In this document: positions 60,891 through 64,000 of the stretch, piece by piece
Position numbering within the stretch: the stretch's first letter is position 1
How the letters are laid out: each line of letters opens with the position of its first letter
From: Stenotrophomonas acidaminiphila
GTDB taxonomy: Bacteria > Pseudomonadota > Gammaproteobacteria > Xanthomonadales > Xanthomonadaceae
Reading direction: 5' to 3'
Length of the DNA stretch: 64,000 nt
Assembly (NCBI GenBank): GCA_002951995.1
Contig: CP019797.1
Coordinates: forward strand, 1,410,501 to 1,474,500
Notes under the pieces: generated by a model
What the model saw: only the letters and a program-made list of their open reading frames with translations
Told to the model about the DNA's origin: nothing
Databases searched by the model: none
Translations under genes and position numbers: made by a program

Positions 60891-61664
60891 ATGCGCTATG
60901 CGCTGGGCGTGGAATACGACGGCAGCGATTTCAAGGGCTGGCAGCAGCTGGGTGAGAGCGGCTGCGCCAGCGTGCAGGCCACCTTGCAGGCGGCCCTGTC
61001 CTCGGTGGCCGATGCCCCGGTGGGCGTGGTCTGCGCCGGGCGTACCGACGCCGGCGTGCACGGCGAATGCCAGGTGGTGCATTTCGACAGCGACGTCGCG
61101 CGCACGCCGCGCGGCTGGGTGCTGGGCACGACCACGCGGTTGCCGCCGTCGGTGTGCGTGCGCTGGTGCGTGCCGGTGGCCGACGATTTCCATGCGCGTT
61201 TCTCCGCGCGTGCGCGGCGCTACCGCTATCGCCTGCTCAACCGCCAGGTGCGGCCGGCGCTGTACCGGCAGACGCTGAGCTGGGAGCGGCGCCCGCTGGA
61301 CGCCGGTGCGATGCACCGCGCGGCGCAGGCATTGCTGGGCGAGAACGACTTCAGTTCGTTCCGCAGCGTGCAGTGCCAGGCGCTGCATGCCCGCCGCGAG
61401 CTGCAGGCGATCTCGGTCGTGCGCCAGGGCGAGGTGGTCGAGGTGCAGGTGCAGGCCAACGCCTTCCTGCACCACATGGTGCGCAACATCGTCGGCTCGC
61501 TGCTGCTGGTTGGTGCCGGCGAGCAGCCCGAATCGTGGATCGGCGAGCTGTTGGCGCTGCGCGACCGCACGCAGGCCGGGCCGACCGCGCCGCCGCAGGG
61601 GCTGGTGTTCGTGGGCCCGCTGTATCCTGACCAGTGGCAATTGCCGGCCGAGGTGACGCTATGA
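60891..61664 (+). CDS. truA: tRNA pseudouridine(38-40) synthase
   Basis: A 257-residue pseudouridine synthase acting on the anticodon arm. [18 protein letters not shown] opens it; the catalytic Asp is in [16 protein letters not shown], and [20 protein letters not shown] is the C-terminal signature. ATG 60891 is preferred over the upstream TTG at 60885. It overlaps trpF by ATGA. Confidence 0.97.
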   Translation: MRYALGVEYDGSDFKGWQQLGESGCASVQATLQAALSSVADAPVGVVCAGRTDAGVHGECQVVHFDSDVARTPRGWVLGTTTRLPPSVCVRWCVPVADDFHARFSARARRYRYRLLNRQVRPALYRQTLSWERRPLDAGAMHRAAQALLGENDFSSFRSVQCQALHARRELQAISVVRQGEVVEVQVQANAFLHHMVRNIVGSLLLVGAGEQPESWIGELLALRDRTQAGPTAPPQGLVFVGPLYPDQWQLPAEVTL

Positions 61665-62319
61665 CCCGCACGCAGTTCCGCACCCGCATCAAGTTCTGTG
61701 GCATGACCCGCGCCGGCGACATCCGCCTGGCCAGCGAGTTGGGCGTGGACGCCATCGGCTTCGTGTTCGCCCGTGGCAGCACGCGCCGGGTGGCGCCGGT
61801 CGAAGCCCGCGCCATGCGCCAGGCGATCTCGCCGATGGTCGACGTGGTGGCGCTGTTCCGCGACAACAGCCGCGAGGAAGTGCGCGAGGTGATGCGCACG
61901 GTGCGGCCCAGCCTGCTGCAGTTCCACGGCGACGAGGACGACACCTTCTGCCGCGCCTTCAACATGCCGTACCTGAAGGCGGTGGCGATGGGCGGCGCCC
62001 AGGCCGTCACCGCGCGCGGGCTGCAGCAGTCCCACCCGCATGCGGCCGGTTTCCTGCTGGACAGCCACGCGCCGGGCGGCAGCGGCGGCAGCGGCGTGGC
62101 GTTCGACTGGTCGCAGGTGCCAGCCGGCCTGCACCGGCCGTTCCTGCTGGCCGGCGGCATCCGCCCGGACAATGTGTTCGATGCGATCACCACGGTGCAG
62201 CCATGGGGGTGGATGTCTCCAGTGGCATCGAGTCGGCGCCGGGCATCAAGGATGGCGAGCGCATGCGCCGCTTCGTCGAGGAAGTGCGCCGCGCGGACCT
62301 GCACGACGCGCCCGCGTAA
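61661..62319 (+). CDS. trpF: Phosphoribosylanthranilate isomerase (frame broken by one base as sequenced)
   Basis: A TIM-barrel enzyme of tryptophan synthesis. [20 protein letters not shown] carries the catalytic Cys, and [20 protein letters not shown] the later phosphate loop. At the G5 run 62205-62209 the frame shifts. With one extra G the end reads [20 protein letters not shown] and stops at 62317-62319, giving the normal C-terminus with the phosphate-binding SSGIE; as written this motif and the stop are lost. The neighbours truA and trpB are the expected ones. I treat it as intact with a missing base. Confidence 0.9.
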
Positions 62320-62354
62320 ACGCGGGCCTGCCGCGGCGCCCGCGTGGTGCCCGC

Positions 62355-63248
62355 CTACGCGGCCAATTGCCGCCGCAGCCAGTCCGCCAGCGCATCGACC
62401 CGCGGGTGCCGGTCGCCGCCTGCGGTGCACAGCGCCCACTGTCCCTCGGTGTCGACGAACCCCCACGGCGCGACCAGGCGGCCATTGACCAGGTCGTCGG
62501 CCACCAGCGGCTCGGGGGCGATGGCGATGCCCAGTCCGGCGACCGCCGCTTCGAGCAGGTAGTACAGGTGTTCGAAGCCAGTGCCCTGGCGCAGCGCCGC
62601 AGGGTCCAGGTCGTTGAGCGTGGCCCAGGTGGGCCAGGCCTGGGGCCGCGAACGGGTGTGCAGCAGCGCGTGCTCGAGCAGCGCCTCCGGCGGCTGGTGC
62701 ACGAGCCGCTGCGCGCCATGCATGGACGGGCTGAACACCGGGCCGATGCGCTCGCTGCCCAGGCCATGCACGCTCCACCCGGCCGGCCACGGCGCCTGGC
62801 CGAGCAGCAGGGCGGCATCCAGTCCAGCCAGCCGTGGCGCGAAATCGCCGTCCTGCGCGGCCAGGTGCAGGGTCAGGCCCGGCAGGTCGCGCTGCAGCTG
62901 CTGCAGGCGCGGGATCATCCAGCGCGCCAGCACGCTGCCCGGGCAGCCGAGCACGAAGGCGTCGTTGCGTTTGCCCCGGCGCAGCGCGGCCACGCAGTCG
63001 CGCAGCTGCGAAAACGCCCCGGAGGTGGCTTCCTGCAGGCGCCTGCCGGCGGCGGTGGGGCGGATGCCGCGGCCGTCGCGTTCGATCAGCGCCACTCCCA
63101 GTTCCTCCTCCAAGGCCCGCACCTGGCGGCTGACCGCGCCATGGGTCACGTGCAGTTCGTCGGCGGCAAGGCTGACGCTGCGCAGCCGGGCGGCGGCCTC
63201 GAAGGCGCGCAGGGCGTTGAGCGAGGGCAGGGCGTGATCGTCTTTCAT
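62355..63248 (-). CDS. LysR family regulator, probably TrpI-like activator of trpBA
   Basis: A 297-residue protein with an N-terminal winged helix ([38 protein letters not shown]) and a periplasmic-binding-type effector domain. The subtype resembles GcvA/TrpI. It is divergent from trpB, the arrangement of Pseudomonas trpI, where the regulator activates trpBA in response to indoleglycerol phosphate; the same role here is inferred. Its start codon lies inside the first unit of the 119-bp repeat, and the reading frame remains open upstream through the repeats to 63437, so the start is chosen by homology. Confidence 0.88.
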   Translation of the reverse strand: MKDDHALPSLNALRAFEAAARLRSVSLAADELHVTHGAVSRQVRALEEELGVALIERDGRGIRPTAAGRRLQEATSGAFSQLRDCVAALRRGKRNDAFVLGCPGSVLARWMIPRLQQLQRDLPGLTLHLAAQDGDFAPRLAGLDAALLLGQAPWPAGWSVHGLGSERIGPVFSPSMHGAQRLVHQPPEALLEHALLHTRSRPQAWPTWATLNDLDPAALRQGTGFEHLYYLLEAAVAGLGIAIAPEPLVADDLVNGRLVAPWGFVDTEGQWALCTAGGDRHPRVDALADWLRRQLAA

Positions 63249-63597
63249 GGCGCACACCTGACCGCCATGGATGGCGGGAATGCCGGTTCTGCAGGAGCAA
63301 CAGCCGGCCCCGCGCCACCCTGCGTGCGGCTTCGCCGTGAATAACGGCTGTCCTGCCGTTCTTTCATGGCGCACCCCAGACCGCCATGGATGGCGGGAAT
63401 GCCGGTTTTGCAGGAGCAAAAGCCGGCCCCGCGCCACCCTGCGGGCGGCTTCGCCGTGAATAACGGCTGTCCTGCCGTTCTTTCATGGCGCACACCTGAC
63501 CGCCATGGATGGCGGGAATGCCGGTTTGCAGGAGCGAAAGCCTGCCCCGCGCCACCCCGCGGGCCGTGTTGCCAAGAAGAACAGTTGCCCGGTTGTT
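63241..63597. repeat. Three tandem 119-bp repeats between lysR and trpB
   Basis: Units begin TCTTTCATGGCGCAC at 63241, 63360 and 63479, an exact 119-bp period. Units 1 and 2 differ at about five positions; unit 3 matches well for about 80 bp and then diverges. Each unit contains the palindrome CCGCCATGGATGGCGG. The first unit covers the lysR start codon. On the minus strand the units translate as repetitive peptides ([17 protein letters not shown]), which are not a real protein. Confidence 0.9.
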
Positions 63598-63610
63598 TTT
63601 TCATGTGAGT

Positions 63611-63638
63611 TTTTCTAACACATTACGGCGCATATATC
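63611..63638 (+). promoter_or_regulatory. Candidate trpB promoter in an AT-rich island
   Basis: TTTTCT (63611-63616) and TATATC (63633-63638), spacing 16 bp, are in the only AT-rich stretch of the lysR-trpB gap, 60 bp before trpB. A LysR-type box has not been defined. Confidence 0.4.
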
Positions 63639-63697
63639 GATTTTCACGGACGCGCGCGTGCGCTACGGTGCAGGCCTGTCCCGCCCCGCGTGATGCC

Positions 63698-64000
63698 ATG
63701 ACCGCTGCACCCATCCCCGATTTCCATGCCTTCCCCGACGCCCACGGGCATTTCGGCCGCTACGGCGGCAGTTTCGTCGCCGAGACCCTGGTCGGGCCGT
63801 TGCAGGAGCTGGCTGCCGCCTACGACCAGGCGCGGGTCGATCCGGCGTTCATCGCCGCCTATGACAAGGACCTGAAGCACTACGTCGGCCGGCCCAGCCC
63901 GATCTACCACGCCGAGCGCCTGAGCCGCGATGTCGGCGGCGCGCAGATCCTGCTCAAGCGCGAAGACCTCAACCATACCGGCGCGCACAAGGTGAACAAC
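63698..64000 (+). CDS. trpB: Tryptophan synthase beta chain, N-terminal part (3' end outside window)
   Basis: 101 codons are visible. [20 protein letters not shown] is the conserved start, followed by [20 protein letters not shown] and the pyridoxal-phosphate lysine, Lys98, in [16 protein letters not shown]. TrpB joins indole and serine to make tryptophan. It is divergent from the LysR gene; trpA is expected beyond the window. Confidence 0.97.
   Translation, partial: MTAAPIPDFHAFPDAHGHFGRYGGSFVAETLVGPLQELAAAYDQARVDPAFIAAYDKDLKHYVGRPSPIYHAERLSRDVGGAQILLKREDLNHTGAHKVNN

Noticed and set aside
63241..63597. Possible CRISPR array
   Set aside because: Units are 119 bp and contiguous with no unique spacers, and no cas genes are present.
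63245..63604. 119-codon minus-strand frame with repeated peptide motifs
   Set aside because: It is only the translation of the 119-bp tandem repeats; no independent evidence of coding.

Overview
The window is GC-rich, densely coding bacterial chromosome. Everything points to a member of the Xanthomonadaceae, close to Stenotrophomonas, Pseudoxanthomonas or Xanthomonas. The evidence is the gene order (uvrB; thrS-infC-rpmI-rplT-pheS-pheT-ihfA; pyrG-kdsA-eno-ftsB-ispD-ispF-truD; surE-pcm-yqaA-nlpD with no rpoS after it; miaA-hfq-hflX; trpF-lysR-trpB), the protein sequences, and intergenic palindromes including a GTAG-headed stem-loop like the Stenotrophomonas REP family. No phage, insertion sequence, CRISPR array or rRNA operon is visible. 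Four tRNA genes are present: Asn-GTT, Val-GAC, Pro-GGG and Leu-TAA.

Layout. 1-2 kb: the end of a type IV pilus cluster (pilY1, pilE, a broken fimT/gspH-like gene) with tRNA-Asn. 2-12.5 kb: uvrB, tRNA-Val, then a translation block thrS-infC-rpmI-rplT-pheS-pheT-ihfA-merR. 12.5-17.9 kb: tRNA-Pro, a TraB/GumN protein, and an apparently oxygen-responsive group (ccoG with a small membrane partner, a group III truncated globin and hemN) carrying two FNR/Anr-type sites. 17.9-25 kb: tRNA-Leu, a nucleotide-sugar dehydrogenase, a glutamate-synthase-like flavoprotein, an HI0933-type flavoprotein, an FKBP lipoprotein, trhO and a broken luciferase-like oxidoreductase. 25-33 kb: exoD and a CNNM transporter, a phosphate uptake pair (DUF47 regulator and pit), an S10 carboxypeptidase and parE. 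33-46 kb: pyrG through nlpD. 46-54 kb: rlmE, ftsH, folP, miaA, hfq, hflX, psd and SCO1. 54-64 kb: prmB-aroC-hydroxyacid dehydrogenase-asd, fimV, truA-trpF, a divergent lysR and the start of trpB.

Most genes are housekeeping and are packed with 4-bp or few-bp overlaps (ATGA junctions), which implies co-transcription and coupled translation: ftsB-ispD, surE-pcm, yqaA-nlpD, folP-miaA, SCO1-psd, prmB-aroC, fimV-VOC-truA-trpF.

The points most worth a second look are these. (1) A possible ribosome-controlled attenuator before thrS, made of a six-codon reading frame with two Thr codons, a terminator, and a mutually exclusive antiterminator. (2) A run of single-base deletions, mostly in G/C homopolymers, that break trpF, ispF, fimT, an LLM-class flavoprotein and probably the start of pyrG. 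Because several of these genes are essential or biosynthetic, this looks like systematic base undercalling rather than biology. (3) An AUC start codon for infC. (4) FNR boxes at the globin and hemN promoters. (5) Several repeat structures: 119 bp x3 between lysR and trpB, 74 bp x2 before fimV, a 108-bp inverted-repeat element before hemN, and a 97%-identical 91-bp duplicate of the psd 3' end.
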